DNA of 64,000 bases from Syngnathus acus. Taxonomy: Eukaryota > Chordata > Actinopteri > Syngnathiformes > Syngnathidae. The translations under genes and the position numbers were made by a program. The notes under the pieces were generated by a model that made no database searches, was not told where the DNA came from, and was given only the letters and a program-made list of their open reading frames with translations. The DNA is taken from the NCBI RefSeq assembly GCF_901709675.1, contig NC_051097.1:8534039-8598038 (forward strand), in the 5' to 3' direction. Numbering within the stretch: position 1 is the first letter of the stretch; each line of letters opens with the position of its first letter. Of the stretch, positions 13,001 to 27,100 are shown one piece after another.

Positions 13001-16000
13001 AGGGTCAGCGAGGACTTGGCTCGGACTCAAAAATCTCGAGAGCAGCTTTTATTCATTCCCTGGGTGTCCCACTCACTCATAATTTTACGACTCATCTTTT
13101 ACACATCTAGTCTTGAGCCCGAGTCGTGATAAATGTAAACGTGAGCTAGTGGGAGGACAAACTTAAAAAAAAAAAAAAAACTAAGAGGAATGCGGACAGT
13201 GTGTACTAAGAAAGCCCGGCTGCAGAGAGCGCAGATTAAATATTGACGTCTCCTGAAGCGGCCTCTCTGAGCGTATACCCGAGTAATGGCATGAATTTAC
13301 AAAATCCACATGTATTTTTAGAATCCAACGCACGCTTGGAGGGACATCTCTGGGCCCAAGTGTTTATACAAGCTGGAGCGTGAGTACACGCACGTGCTCG
13401 TGACATAATAGAGCCAGCCGCTCTGTGTGCATTTGGGCTTTACGTACACAGAGGGCCACTTCATTAGGTACACATCTAATGCAGTAACAGAATTTGGCAG
13501 CATCATCATTTGGATTTTAATGAAGCGTCCTCTCCACTGGCTTCAAACTGGCCAATAATTGGCGTCTGTCTAACCTTTAATAACCTCGGGCATATCCAAT
13601 ACTGTACTCAAGCTACAGTGAGTAGCAATATAATGAGCACCATTGATTTCCATGTGCAGCTTTCATGTAGCTATCATAAATATTTGATGTCTGGTGTGGA
13701 CAGACCGGGATGGAAGTGAGTCCAGTAGGAATACAAAAGGGGGCGGGGCATGCTGCAAATGTGTGTGTCTTTGCAGAGGGTGCAGTAATAACCTGCATGT
13801 AAGAAATGGGAGGAGCCATCTCAGTTTTTTTTTTTTTTTCCTTCACCCACTGCTCCCCCCCCTCCATTTATGAATAATTAAGTAGGGCTCGACCCGCCGG
13901 AGCGGCGGCCTGGTGGGTCATTACCGACATTATGTACGGCCGTGTCACGAAAGCTTTCAATCAAGGAGCATCCAATCATGTGCATCAAGTCATGTCAAGG
14001 GATGATAGACAGCGTTGTGGGAGGGAGCAGTGGGGGGGGGTACGCGCTCGGGAAACCACAATGGGCAAGTGGAGGATGAGCCCCCCTTCTCCTTGGAGCA
14101 GCCAACCAAAGTGTGACCATATAAGGGCATGAGCGCCGCGTTAGGCTGCAGATTGGCGACACGCTAGAAGCTATTCTCGTTTTAATGGTGATTTCAAGGT
14201 TATTTGGAGGGCGGGCTTATGACATCATCAGGTCGCACATAATTGAAGAGAAGGGATTTACAAAAATAGTGGCGGGGGAAGCTAATGCTTTGAAATGTCT
14301 CACCTCTCCCTTTTTGACAGTCATCAGCTGGCGGCGGGGTGTGGACTCCTCGTTGATGCTGGACAGGAAATTTTGGGAGATGCGTAGAGCGTCCTGGAGA
14401 AGCGGGTGGTCGGGGTGGCTCGTGGGAGTGTGTTTGAGCAAATCCTGAGGGTGGGGGGGAAAAAATGTAAACTTTGAATCGCTGAATCAAATTCGGAATA
14501 ATGACCAACATAAACATGATTTTATCCGAGGCTTTTTATTTTACTTACATGAAGCACCAGCGTGCTCCGCGTCACTCTGTCCACCGGTTTATAAAGCAAA
14601 GCTGTGGAGAATACGGAGGAAAAAGTTTCAACATTTCCATCCATATTGAATCCAATAAAACGACAACAAATGAGGACGACTGACCCTCGAGGGAATTCTT
14701 TGTTGTCGGCTCCTTGCAGTCCTTGGGGCTTCTCACCTTTAAGTTCTGTTTGGAAGACGGCGAATTGAGACAAAGGCGCGGCGGGACCGCTCAATCACGT
14801 TCATCCGCTCCCACGTTAACGATGCCACCCTCGGAGCCACCATCTTGCTCGGGTGGCTCGGAGTCATGCGTCACCCCTCACTCCATTAACAACGCTTGCA
14901 GATAAATAGCTCATTGTGCACGGAGAGAGCAGCCCCATGATGATGTATGCTTTGAAAAAGTGGGAGCCATATTGCCTAATGAGTGGGCCATTAGACTGCA
15001 AACGGTTTCTTTTCATTCCATCAAGTGTAGAGTTGTAGATGTACGACTCATAGTAATAATATAATATAATATAATATAATATAATATAATAAGAAGAATG
15101 TCTGCTTGATTCCCTTTTCCATATTTTCAATGTCAATTTAAGCCCAATTTGAAAATGTTTACCTCGGAGATTTCAGAAAACTGCGTGTTGGCTTGGCAGC
15201 ACTTCTCGGCAGTCTCCACCGCCAGCTCGTAGTTGTCCACAAACGCCCTGTAGACGCCTAACTGGCTGGCCTGAAACAGAGAAGAGCACATCTTAGTCAA
15301 CTCAAATTGTCTTTCACTATAGGTTGGACAAAAACATCTTTTCTTTAATTTAGCTGGCATAGAAAAATATACGTTTGGACATTGTGAGTGACGCCTTCCT
15401 AATTATAATTTCTTATATATGACTGACACAACAACAGCATGTAACCACGGCAACCTCACAGGGTGTCCGTTGCCATAGCGACTGCCAAGCGCGTGTGTGA
15501 CTGAAGCTCTAAAAGCACATTTAGGGAGCTGAAATTTGACATAATTTAACTAATTGCAGAGTTTCCTGGCCTGGAAATGAGCTTGGACGTTTTGGATGTA
15601 TTTCCTTTGCCGGACCGCTGCAAAGTATTAAAAACCTGAGTGTGCATCAAATGGGAGTAATCAGGGAAATGGCAGGATGACCCCAAATTCAACCAGCTTC
15701 TGCCGTCACGGCAGTGTGTGAAAATTGATTGAGGGAGGAATGTGTGGTCACAAGTTTGCTACACAATGTTTGTGCTCTTTTTTTTGTTCGCATGGCTCAA
15801 TAGATCACTTGTAATAATTTTTTTGGGAATACAAACCAAATAAAGAAACACACTTAAAATAGTAATAAAAAGTTTCATTTTGCATATAGGAGCAGCAGCG
15901 GCGGTGTAATTGAACGCTATTTTCAGCTTGCTTGCTCGTGCTCATGACTTGTCACCGACGCTTTGCTTCTTCTCTACCTCCTCCTGCTTCTGATGTTTCA

Positions 16001-19000
16001 TGATCCCTAAGCCCGTCAAAGCTACGATCCTTAAATCCACTTGCCACCCTTACTCGGCTCGAGACGCCTCCCCCTTAAAAATCCCCGCCTACGTTCCTCG
16101 CTCCTTCGGCACTCATCTAATCTCATCCTCTAATGCGGCCGCTGTTGTGTCGACTTTTATTTTATGGTAAAATGCGCAAATGAGCGGCAGCTGAAGGGAG
16201 AGCGGAAGAATCCGTGCAAGTAAATGCTCGTCAGCGACATTTTGTGTCAAAGAGGAGTGAATGATTGATTAGACACTGTGGAGCTTGAAACTGTAATTAC
16301 ATCACGCTTGAGCGGAAAATGGTGGGATGGTCGCTGGTGCGCCACCTCCACCCCTCCCCTCCCGGAAATGCAGGTAGAATGGCGTTCCGAGTACTTCCCA
16401 CGGGTCACAAGCCGTCTGTTCGTAATCAGGTCATATTTTACACTATAACATTTTAGTACATCTGCTCCACAGAGGTCAAGGCCGTTAAACTTAGCCCAGG
16501 TTTTTTTTTTTTTTTTTTGTCGAGCAATGGAGAAGGGAGATGTAATTATTTTAGTGCTGCGTCAACACTTTCGGGCTAAACTGCAACATCGCCCTCGTAC
16601 GAGATTAATTTTTGGCTGAGTGAAGGCAGGAAGGAAGGTAACGAGATGGCAGGGAAGAAATATTCGACGAGAGCCAGCGAGTGAGTGTGAGAGAGCTGTG
16701 TCTTTGAGACACAAAGCACACACACAGAGCAGCGGCGGTCTCAGCTGCACGAGGCCAAAAAAAGGCAGCATTGTGAAACAAGCTTGCGCCTCCCTCTGTG
16801 CGCTAGAGCATGAGAGTCTGTAAGAGTGAGAGGGCCGGATAAAAAAAAAAAAGAGGGCCGAATGAGGCCAACAGCATTTAGGGAATTAACAACCGATTCA
16901 CTGTGGCGGGTTAATTGAGACGCTGTGGGAGTGATGAAGAGGAGCGGGCGGGTCTTCTACGTGCGGCTGTGACATCATCGGCGTGATAGTTTGCGAGGAG
17001 CCTCACCAGTTTTTGGAAGAGATCCCCGACTCTCTGATGATGGCTCCATTGCTGGACGCGGGGCAGGAGGCCGTCGTAGAACTCCTTGTGGATCTCGTAG
17101 AGCTCAGGCACTTTGAAGAAGATGGTTTCGATCTGGGACACGGAGAGCACGGGCTGCGACGTGGTGGCCGCCGCTTTCAAAGGCTTCATGGGCTGAAAAT
17201 ATGACACAGAGATCTCAATTAGGACAACGTTTTCCATTCTTGGCAGATTTTATGGACCAAAGTTTTAAAATATCTCAGACTGGATGAGTAACTGATCTAG
17301 CGACGATTGGTAAATAGAGGAAATGAGTCGTGTGTGTGTGTGTGCAATCTCACCAGCAGCAGTGCCTCCAGGTGACTGAGGTATGTTTCTTCGCTGGCCA
17401 AAATCCCAGACAGGACCCATTTCCTCATTTCCAAACCTTTCTCCAGGTCACATTCCGTCTACAACACAGACAGACACCCATTAAAATACACGCCTTAGGT
17501 TTTTTTTTCTTTTTTTTCTGACCAAACATGTTCAATATATAACAGCCAAACATAATCAGGAGCGCTACGCTTTTTCTAGAAATCCTTCATCCTGACTTCC
17601 CCGCCGCCGCGGGGCCGGTCAAAGCTCGCCGAGGAGAACGATCATGAAAGAAAACAGACAGACAGATAGCGAGATTCCTCGGGCTGCCTTGCTTTGCCGT
17701 GAACTTTGAAATAACTCAAACAGGCAGGATGTCCCAGAGGAGGAGGAAGGTTGCTGTATAAATACCTGTGTGTGAATGAATGAGAAAAGACACACACACG
17801 ATATGAACAAAAAGTACAATACAGAAGTGCACCAAATAATTTTCAGAGTCAAACATTGGCATCAAATTATTCAAATGTATTGAAATGCCCATCACAGTAG
17901 CTGCAGCTCAGGAGACGCGTTTGGAAACGGAGCAGCATCGATGGTAATAATATTATTGCTAACCTCTGCTTCCCTTTCCCGCAAAGTGCGGGAGAACGTC
18001 AGCCCCGACAAACGCTCGAATTGCAATCCATGGCCCCCGTTATGCATTTTATTAAGCGTTCAACATTTCTATTTCTCGTAGTCTAAGCCGTTTAGCATCC
18101 CACTTCCGACAACCCTTGCTTGTTGAAATCCCTAACGAGATTTTTGCCCATCGCTCGGCGTGTCTGGCCTGTCTGGCTCCAGCCAGAATATGGTGATGTT
18201 TTCCTCAACCTGGAATTATTTCTGCTTACTTAATTTCACAGTGATTTCATTGTCAGTAAATAAGAAGAGCCTGAAAATCTGACGAGATTGCACATTCTGA
18301 TGATCACTTAAAGAAAAAAAAAAAAAGCTCACATAAGAAATGTCATGGAAGAACTTTTTTAATTAAAACTCAATAAAAAGACCACATAGCCCACATAAAA
18401 CATCTGACCACCTCCATCGAGATTGAGCCGAGTTGGGAGTACTATTTCTATTTCTCAGATGGTGATGACTCATCACAAGGACGTCATCAAGCCTCAACTC
18501 TAGAAAGAGCCAATCGCAGCTCGCCTGAGTTCTGACTCAGTCGGCCAAGCAGACTGGCGGACGGGCATGTGGCGGCTGTACAAGGGCAAATCAAGGCTAC
18601 GCTAACTCTGACTGTGGGAATTTCATCTAGGCTAAATCTCTTCTCCTGTTTATACAAAAAACGGGACAAGGTCAAAGGTGGGCTGCCCTCGGAGTCATCA
18701 TTTATTGGTAGGGCTGATATTGCTTCATGACCACTGATGTGATTACTTTTTCCAAGGGCACGCTAGCAAGAGGCGCTATTAGCCTATCTCGTGACACCCC
18801 CCCATTCTAAAGGAAGCACTCGCTCATCTGGGAATTTTTACTCCGCGTTAAATGTGTCTGAGTTGAGAAGCAGCCCGCCTCCGGGGAAAAGGATGACTTC
18901 CATCTGCGGATGACAGCTCCCGAGGCTGCAAGTCAGGCAGAGATCCTCCCAAATGACAGATTCGATTCCTCGTCAATTTACAGCTGAGACTGGATTGCTG

Positions 19001-21073
19001 TAAAAGTAGATTAGCCTACTTCCTGAACGTATTGAGGTCAAAGGAAGTGTTGACAATTATTGTCAATTCACAACTGCACGGTTAGAGGCTTTCGCTCCAA
19101 TATGAGCTGTCAATCATCCAGGGCACTGAATCGAATCAAATCGTTCCACCAATATATGAAAAACTGGAACCAGGACCAGGTAATTGCATACGAGCAAACT
19201 CATAAATACTGACCGACTTGGAGGACTCCAGCGATCCCGACGAGAGGGTATCCCGGCTGCTTCGGCTCTTGGAGCTCAGGTGAGGTGACGAAGAAGGCGA
19301 GTCGTCGATGTACGGCAGGATGTCGTGGTGCCGCCGCTGCTCCTCGGCGCGGTCGGCATCGTAACCGTAAGACGGTGGAGTCCCGGTGTAATGGCCATCT
19401 GTCAATCACACACAAAAACATTTTTGGAGAGTTAAAATAGCTCCTGGAGGCGTGTGTCAGCAGTTTTGGGAAAGCATCCGAGGGGAAAACTTCAAGCATC
19501 TTTGAAAGAGTCACCAATAATATTTAACTCGCCGCCTCCCACTACTCTACTTTCAACAAAGCATCACTTCTCCAAAAAGCCGGTCTGGCCTCCCATGCGC
19601 TGACTAATCACATAAACACTTTGCAGATAAGCGCAAGAACGAGAGCCCGCTAAGTAGCGTGCAGACCTTCAACAAGCTCAGGAAATCCTAAATTGGGTTA
19701 GAAGCAAGGTACTATTTTTCTTCTTGACTGATAAAATGAAGGCAAACAGAAAATTCCTTCTCGACCAATCGAAATAAGAGTCCTTAGTCTGATCAAAACG
19801 TAGCTTATGCTAACAGTCATAATAATCTAATGAAACAAATCTAATGGACAAAAGTTGATGTTTGACAAACAAACAGACAAAACATTTGTCTATTTTTTTT
19901 AGTTCAAATTTGTCTACACTTGCTCAGTGATTTCTTCAAGGACACAGAGTCATAGCGATGCAAGGTGAGATCCGCCAACGATTAGCGGAAAAGCGACTCC
20001 ACCTTCTTAATGTCGGGTCCCTAAAAGAGACAAAAACAATGTGTGTGTGCATCCAGATAACATGTGACCTTCAGCCCGCCCACCGTTTGGTCCAAATACT
20101 CGCGACTGGCTGTGGGTGGTGGCTGCCCACTGGGTCTGCCATGCTGGTCCAACATAGAGGCTACGTGTGTTTGTCTAGTTAACCTCTAGACAAAAATTAA
20201 AAAATCGAACCTTGAACCAAACCAGAACTTAACAAGTATTACCATTACAAGTAATCGTGGTGGAATTTATAAAACACAAATGCGGGTCTGGAAATATCAG
20301 GCCAATGCAGTTTCTCCAAAATAGCTACACAACTTCATATTCCTTCCACCTAGCTTTGGAAAAACGTCGTCACGGGACACACTGAGCCTGTTTGTGTGTG
20401 GAATGCCTTTTAGTGCCCGCAGGCCAAAAACAGAGCATCCATACAACATTTTTTTTTTTTTAGAGCCAGCGACCACCTCATGGTTTTAACGCAGCACAGA
20501 CTGGGAGCTTAAACCACAATGGTGAATAAAAATGCTCAAGTGTCAATTAAATATGGAAAGAAAAAGTGACAAATGAATCATGGCGATGTTGACTAAATGC
20601 TTCAGAGGAATATTTACGTGCCTCTCCGTGGAAACGACCAAAAAAGCCAAACACCGCCAACCAGTCGTTGTTTTTTTAATTTAATTTGCATTTTGTATTT
20701 ATTTATGCAGATTATCGTCCAATGAAAAGCAGGCCACTCTAAAATGTGTTGTTTTAAACCTTCTCTGATGATGCGGCACATACAGCTGGCATCCTCATGC
20801 TCCTCGCAGCACAATATCTTCCATACATTCCCCTCCTCCCACGCTTCGTGTCTTCCGAACCCCCCACCCCCCTCTACAGAAAAGCCTAGAGAGCAAAAAA
20901 AAAAATTCCCAACAGATTGCATGAAAGACCGACAAGGCATTGATTTCTTCCAAATTCTGCATTGAAGCATAAAAATAAAAGCAGCGTACCAATCAATGTC
21001 CAAACACGCCCACATTCCTCGTCCAAGGTTTACATGGTGACGAACACGTTTTGGCTCGGAGCCATAATGGCTA

Positions 21074-21123
<50 letters not shown>

Positions 21124-24100
21124 TGCATTAGCGTAAAGCCATAAATGAGCTAAGCATCAATTAAAAGGCTTGTCTGAGTTCAACTGAGACCAAGAGAGCT
21201 GTGACCTTCGCACAAAGAAGACAAGCGTTGCCTGGAGGGAGAATAAAAAAAATAAAGGGGGGTGGAAGTAAACAGAAAAATGGCAGAAGGAGACGACACA
21301 AGCCGCTGCTGATTCTCAAGTCTCATCAGTGAGGAAATGATTATTAACAAAGAGAAGATGGGGAAAATGAAGCTTGAGAGAAAATGAAAGACAGAGGGGG
21401 GCGCGAGATTCTCAATGAGGTCCCCTCCGCCACCCCTGCCCTTAGGCACTCAACATGGCTGCCATAAATCTGTTCAAGGCGCCGTCACCTTTATGGGACT
21501 CTGGGAGGAAAACAGTCATCTTAACACTGCTAATATAGTCACAACCCTCATACACACACACAAGCTTTCACATTAATGCACCCCCCCCACCCAAGTGGTA
21601 CAATTCAGATCAGAGGCCCTGTGGATTGTCTCGGCTAATCTTCCATCTTAAAAAGAACTCTTAGCATGCTCAAAACACACTAAAGCGGAATTTAATTTCC
21701 CCTTAGTCAATAAAGCCAATTTGGTAAAAGGACTCCCCCACAAAATACCACCGGCCTAGTTAAAATGGATCTTTGACGTCTATATCCGTCAATGGTAGTG
21801 AACGGAGATGAAACAAAAATCCGCTTATCACTGAACTGCAATTTACAAGCCAAACTAAGGCGGTAATTTACATCCCTGTGCCTTGAAAACAGGTTCATGT
21901 ATAGTGTGAGCGAGGTTCCTTTATCCCCTTAAGTATCCAATTTAAAGACAATTTAACACCAAGCAGTGGGGGGCTGGTAGTGACCGTGAAAACCTGAGGC
22001 AATGAAGTAAGAAAAAAAAAAAGTCTAGGAGAGAGCGAAGATGGGGGGCGTCGACACTCGACAGGATATTAAATGAATTTGAGCGCAATGATTCTGGTCC
22101 CCCCCCCGAGTGGTTGCAGGCACTTGATGGCTGTTAATTTGATAAATGTGTTTTTTCCTCATTAGGGGGCCACACAAAGTGAATACCTGCACTTTAGTGA
22201 TGAGAAAAAATAAAACAGGTCATATCTCCCCAACAAGTCCAGTTGAGTCCAGTTGGAATCGTGATTGACGGGTTGGGAGTCCATCTCCCAAAACACACAA
22301 CAGTGTGTGGAAGTTCTGTCATCTTCCCCGGGACAGTGTTTTACATCCTCGTGAGATCGCGCTCTTTGCTCTCCAGCTTCCTTTTGATCGCTTTCGAGGA
22401 GAACGCGGTCTGGAAACACGCACCCGCTGCCGGAGAAACCTTTGATTCCATAAGCGTCTGTCGTGTCTTCACTGTCAAGCGCTGGAGTCTTGTTGGAAAA
22501 AGCCTCATTACGCAGGAGCCGGCCTCAGGCGTTATTATGAGAGAGTTCAAATTGCAGCAGAAACTCTGATTAATAATACAGCGTGGCAAATTACCATCTC
22601 AACTATGGAACGCACTTTCGACTGGCAAAGCTAGTGAAATATGGAAGACGCTTTGGTTTAAGTCAGAAGAGAGAATAAACCTCAAATCATGTCTTCAAAA
22701 AAAAAAGCTAATATTGCTGAACATTCTTTTTTCTTTTCTTTCCTGGTCTACCAACACATTGCTCGCTATTGCGTCAGGATATGCTTTTGTCACACTTTTG
22801 TTTTGGTTAAATCGGTCCGCGTCGGTGGTGATCAATTTTGAGGTCCGCCCTCTTCAAAATGGATCATGAGCACCGTGGCGGCGGAGTGTGATGCTGCGAG
22901 GGCGGCTCATTCATTTAGCAACGCTGAAAGCTGCCACTTGAATCTGCACGGCTGTGTGCAAAAACATTCGCAAGTCGTGTGGGTTTTAAATGCGTTGGGT
23001 AAAAATAGAAAGGATGGATCGGATTGAGACGCTAATTGCATGTTTCCACGTTTACTTTATCTTTGATCGTGCTGAGAGAGGAGGGGGGGGGGGGGTACTT
23101 CACCCACTCTAACCAACCATAAGCAACACTCTGTACTTTGAAAGTCTGCCAGGGGCAAATCACTTTTTTTTTATGGAGGGATGGGACAAGAACACCCAAC
23201 AGTTTGCCGTATCAGCAATGTGACATGGCTTGAATTCGACATCATGTCTTTTGTGTTTACATTTTGCATTTAGCTCCTGTTGTGGTTTCACCTCAGAGAC
23301 CAAGAAAGGGAATCCCGGGAGTTTTGTATCGCAGGTAACTTGCTCTTGAGATCCTCTCCAAGACAAACATCAGGCTGACGCGTTGTTTTTGAAGTAAGAA
23401 ATTGTTCCAAAAAGGCAGCGTGTGCTTCCACACAGACAGTCTTGTGCGACATGATTTGATTTTCCTTTTTTTTTTTTTTATAATCCGTAATCTGATTAGA
23501 AGTCAATAAAAATCACTCATCGTTAGGCTGGTTCATTTCCTGACAGAGCATAATGGCTGCAATGACATTTTTGAATTTATTTCTTGGCGTCATCAGTCCA
23601 ATTGTTTCAGTTATGGAATTGGCAATATTTCTGCATATTTTTGGAAGTTGACAAATGTTTAAACCTGAGCACAGGGGTCGCCACACCTCGTCCAAACCGT
23701 TTCCCATGTTGTAAATCCTGTTTTAAATCATGCCTCGTGTACGAACGAGCGCAGAAGGGCTTTGAGACGCGAAGGCCTGCGGTCGGGACACTTATCGCGG
23801 ACAAACAGCCGAGGCAGCACAAAGAGCTTCAATCGGCTTAATCTCTGGTCAAACACAAGGCGCCGCATCATTGCAGCTCAGGGCCATAAACCGCCGGCGC
23901 TTTATGCCCGCGCCGTTCAGGGGACACGAATTAGGAATTTGCTAAACAGGCCATAGAGATTTGCCAAAGCCAGTCTCCCGGGGAACCGTTGCCGAGGGTT
24001 ACCACCACCAACAAGGAGAGCATTTCTTTTGCAATTAGGTACCCTGCCAGACTGAAAGACAAAGTTTATTCACGACGATTAGTCGTAAAGTGGTTGAGAA

Positions 24101-27100
24101 AAAAAAAGTATCCCGAGTGAATATGTAATGGGTTCGGATCGTCTCCTCCGGTATAGTCAAGCGTCCTGAAACTGGCACAGCGCCAGTCTGACTGTCTGCC
24201 AGCTTGAAGCATCCCGGCTTCATATTACCTGCATCCAACACTCACGTGGAGTCATTATGGAGATAAAAGCCTTCACAGATAGGCAACGTATCTTACACTC
24301 GCCCTCCCACAAACAATGTCTGATCAAATTCACGCCTACGAGGTACAAGAACATGATCGTAGGAATAACGTATTTGCATGTTGAGCGCATCTGTCCTTCC
24401 ATTTTCGAGAGCGCTTGTCCTCATTAGAAGAGGGAAGGACAATTATTTTAATTGGTACCATTAGAATTTCCAAACTTGGATATTTTTGATTATCCTAATC
24501 AAGCCGAACTTTCCGAAACATCTACAGAGAATGTTGTGAACTAACAAACCTCATAATACACACTTGGTATTTATTATTGGATGCATTTAATCTCTGAATT
24601 TCCATTAGCAATTTCATATTTAGAGTGATTAGCATAGCACTTAGCATGTGTGGCTAACACACAAGAGATCCTGCTTCATCGCTGTAGATTTTTTTTTTTT
24701 TCCACAGAACCCCCAGATTAGATATCGCCGTGCCGGTCGACAGAATCAAACCCACATCTTTTTGGTCCCGGACCGCATTTTTAACCTCTCAACCGAAGCA
24801 CACTTATGAAATAGCGTCCGTGGCATGTTTACAGTCTTGCCTACTCTCTTTCTCATTAATAATGCACTGAAGAGGAAAGGTGGATTATGTAATCGTAATA
24901 CATGGCTTAAGCAGAGAGAAACTATTTGAAGAAAATAAACAGAAAACAGACTTATGAAGAACAGATGGAACGATCATTCTTTGTGTCCTTCAGCCACGCT
25001 TTAATCTAGCAAAGCTAATACATCGGTAATTGATTAAGATTAACAAATGAAATCTGTCAGTTCAGATGACATAAAAAGTCATACGCACATTTAAAAAAAT
25101 ATATGTTTTTATCTGACCACTCTATTAATCGTCCTTCAATGAACATGTGAACAAAACCATACCAAAAAAAAAAAGGACCTTGAGTACTGCTTGGTGCTCT
25201 TAGGAGGGTTAAATATTAATCAAAACTACGAATTCCAGCTCCAGGCACTCAGGCTGGACACTATAAATAAAAAAGCCTTTATTTATAGGGCTCCAACAAG
25301 GAAGGCAGGAGCAGACTCAAACCTGAACCTGAAAAGTGTGAGGCAGAAGTGCTCGTCACTTTTCCACCGTACTCAAGAGACACACAAAGGAATCATGTGA
25401 CTTTCTTGTCTGGTGCCTTGAGGGGAAACATATACATTTTGGGCTCAAAGACATAATAAGGAAACTGTCTCTAACCACATTTCCCTCACTCTATGATGTG
25501 TATCATCTTTTGTCACCTTAAGGCCCCCCACTCGTCTTTTCCCGGCTTTTGTTTTGCTTTTATACTATTGTGGCGCTAGCGGTAACATTAGCATGCTTAT
25601 GTAACGTGACACCACAAGCAGGTGAGGGCATGGCATCGCATATATAGAGATGCACGCCCAGGGCTGCTATTTCAATATACAAGCGAGCATTCAGCCATGT
25701 AACGTGCTTTTAGAGCGCTTGTAGCTATCCGTCCTCTCGTAGCTAACACGCTAACACGGTTTCAAGGGTGAACGCAAAAATCCACCTTTTTTTTTTGACT
25801 AAAAAAACAAACAGCCTTGACTGAATTCCATTCTCATTTTTGATCCACTTACAAAATTCGAAATCTCAGTGTCTGCTTCCTATGCCACAAAGAAAAACAA
25901 GAAACACAATGGTGGTGAATCTGTGAAATGGAGTGCAATCAAGCTGTTGGGAAAATAAAACAATGTTTGAAGCCATGTTTACGTGGAGAACGCATTGAGG
26001 ATGGCTTGGAGGAAATAATCATGAGAACTCTGGAGCCTGACTAAAATGTCTGACCAATAGGCACTTAAGAAGCCTTGCAAAGCCAAGACAACAAAAATGA
26101 AATGAGAAAAAAAATGAAATCAACGTCACGCATTATTCGAGTCAAGTGTTCGCAGTGAGTGGCCTCGGGCTTGCTGTACACATTCACACAAAGACAAATT
26201 CTCAAAGGGTGTGTGCACGTGCGGTGGGTCGAGCAGGTGGGGGGTGGGGCGGATTCTCGTGGAAATGGTGCACAGTTACTCCACCGCCAGACAGATGTGC
26301 ACAAAGCCAATGGAGTATTTTTCTTGTGCAGTCAAGCCAAAATAGCCACTGAAAGAGAAATAGCCGCACAATAAAAGGTGGGATGCCGAGGGCTGTGCCG
26401 CACGAAAGATACAAATATAACACGCACACAGACACACACACACACGAAAATGCCACATGGCGCGGCAGACAGCTCGAGAGGAGGAACTGCAGTAGAAGAA
26501 CAAAGTAGTCATCATGCCTGTGAGGCGTATGTGTGACAATGAATCAGACGCAGCAAACCACCGTGTGTGTGTGTGTGTTTAGCAAGATGGAAGCACAGGG
26601 GATAAGCCAAGACTACCAAACGTCAAAAAAAGGATTTAGCTACGTATGAACCACACACCACCTAATAAATCCAAACGATCAATCTCAAAGCTGTCTCTTA
26701 ACCTTTGTTGTCGATTTTATTTTGTTACCCACTTCCTGTTTGTGTTCAATACCGTCGACTCAACCGACCGCTCTTTGTGATTGACGTCCCTTGTAAGCGA
26801 GCTACTAATTCCTTCCGTCCGTCCGTCAACCTGCTTAACTTGCAAAGCAGATAGGCGGACAGCATTTTCTTCTTCCGAGCGTCAATACTCGGAGCGTTAA
26901 GTCGTCACGAGAGGCAAACGCGTTTAAGCTGGAAGCACACATCTCTATGGCCCAGAGGCAAACTCGGCACGCCTGAAGAGCTGACACAAGCGTATGCACA
27001 AAGGTAAACAAACAAGAGATGCTAACACACAGCGGGATGCAGCGGAGTATTTTTAGCATCTTCTCTTCCACAAGGCTGCGATGATCCCTGGGCCGCTTGT

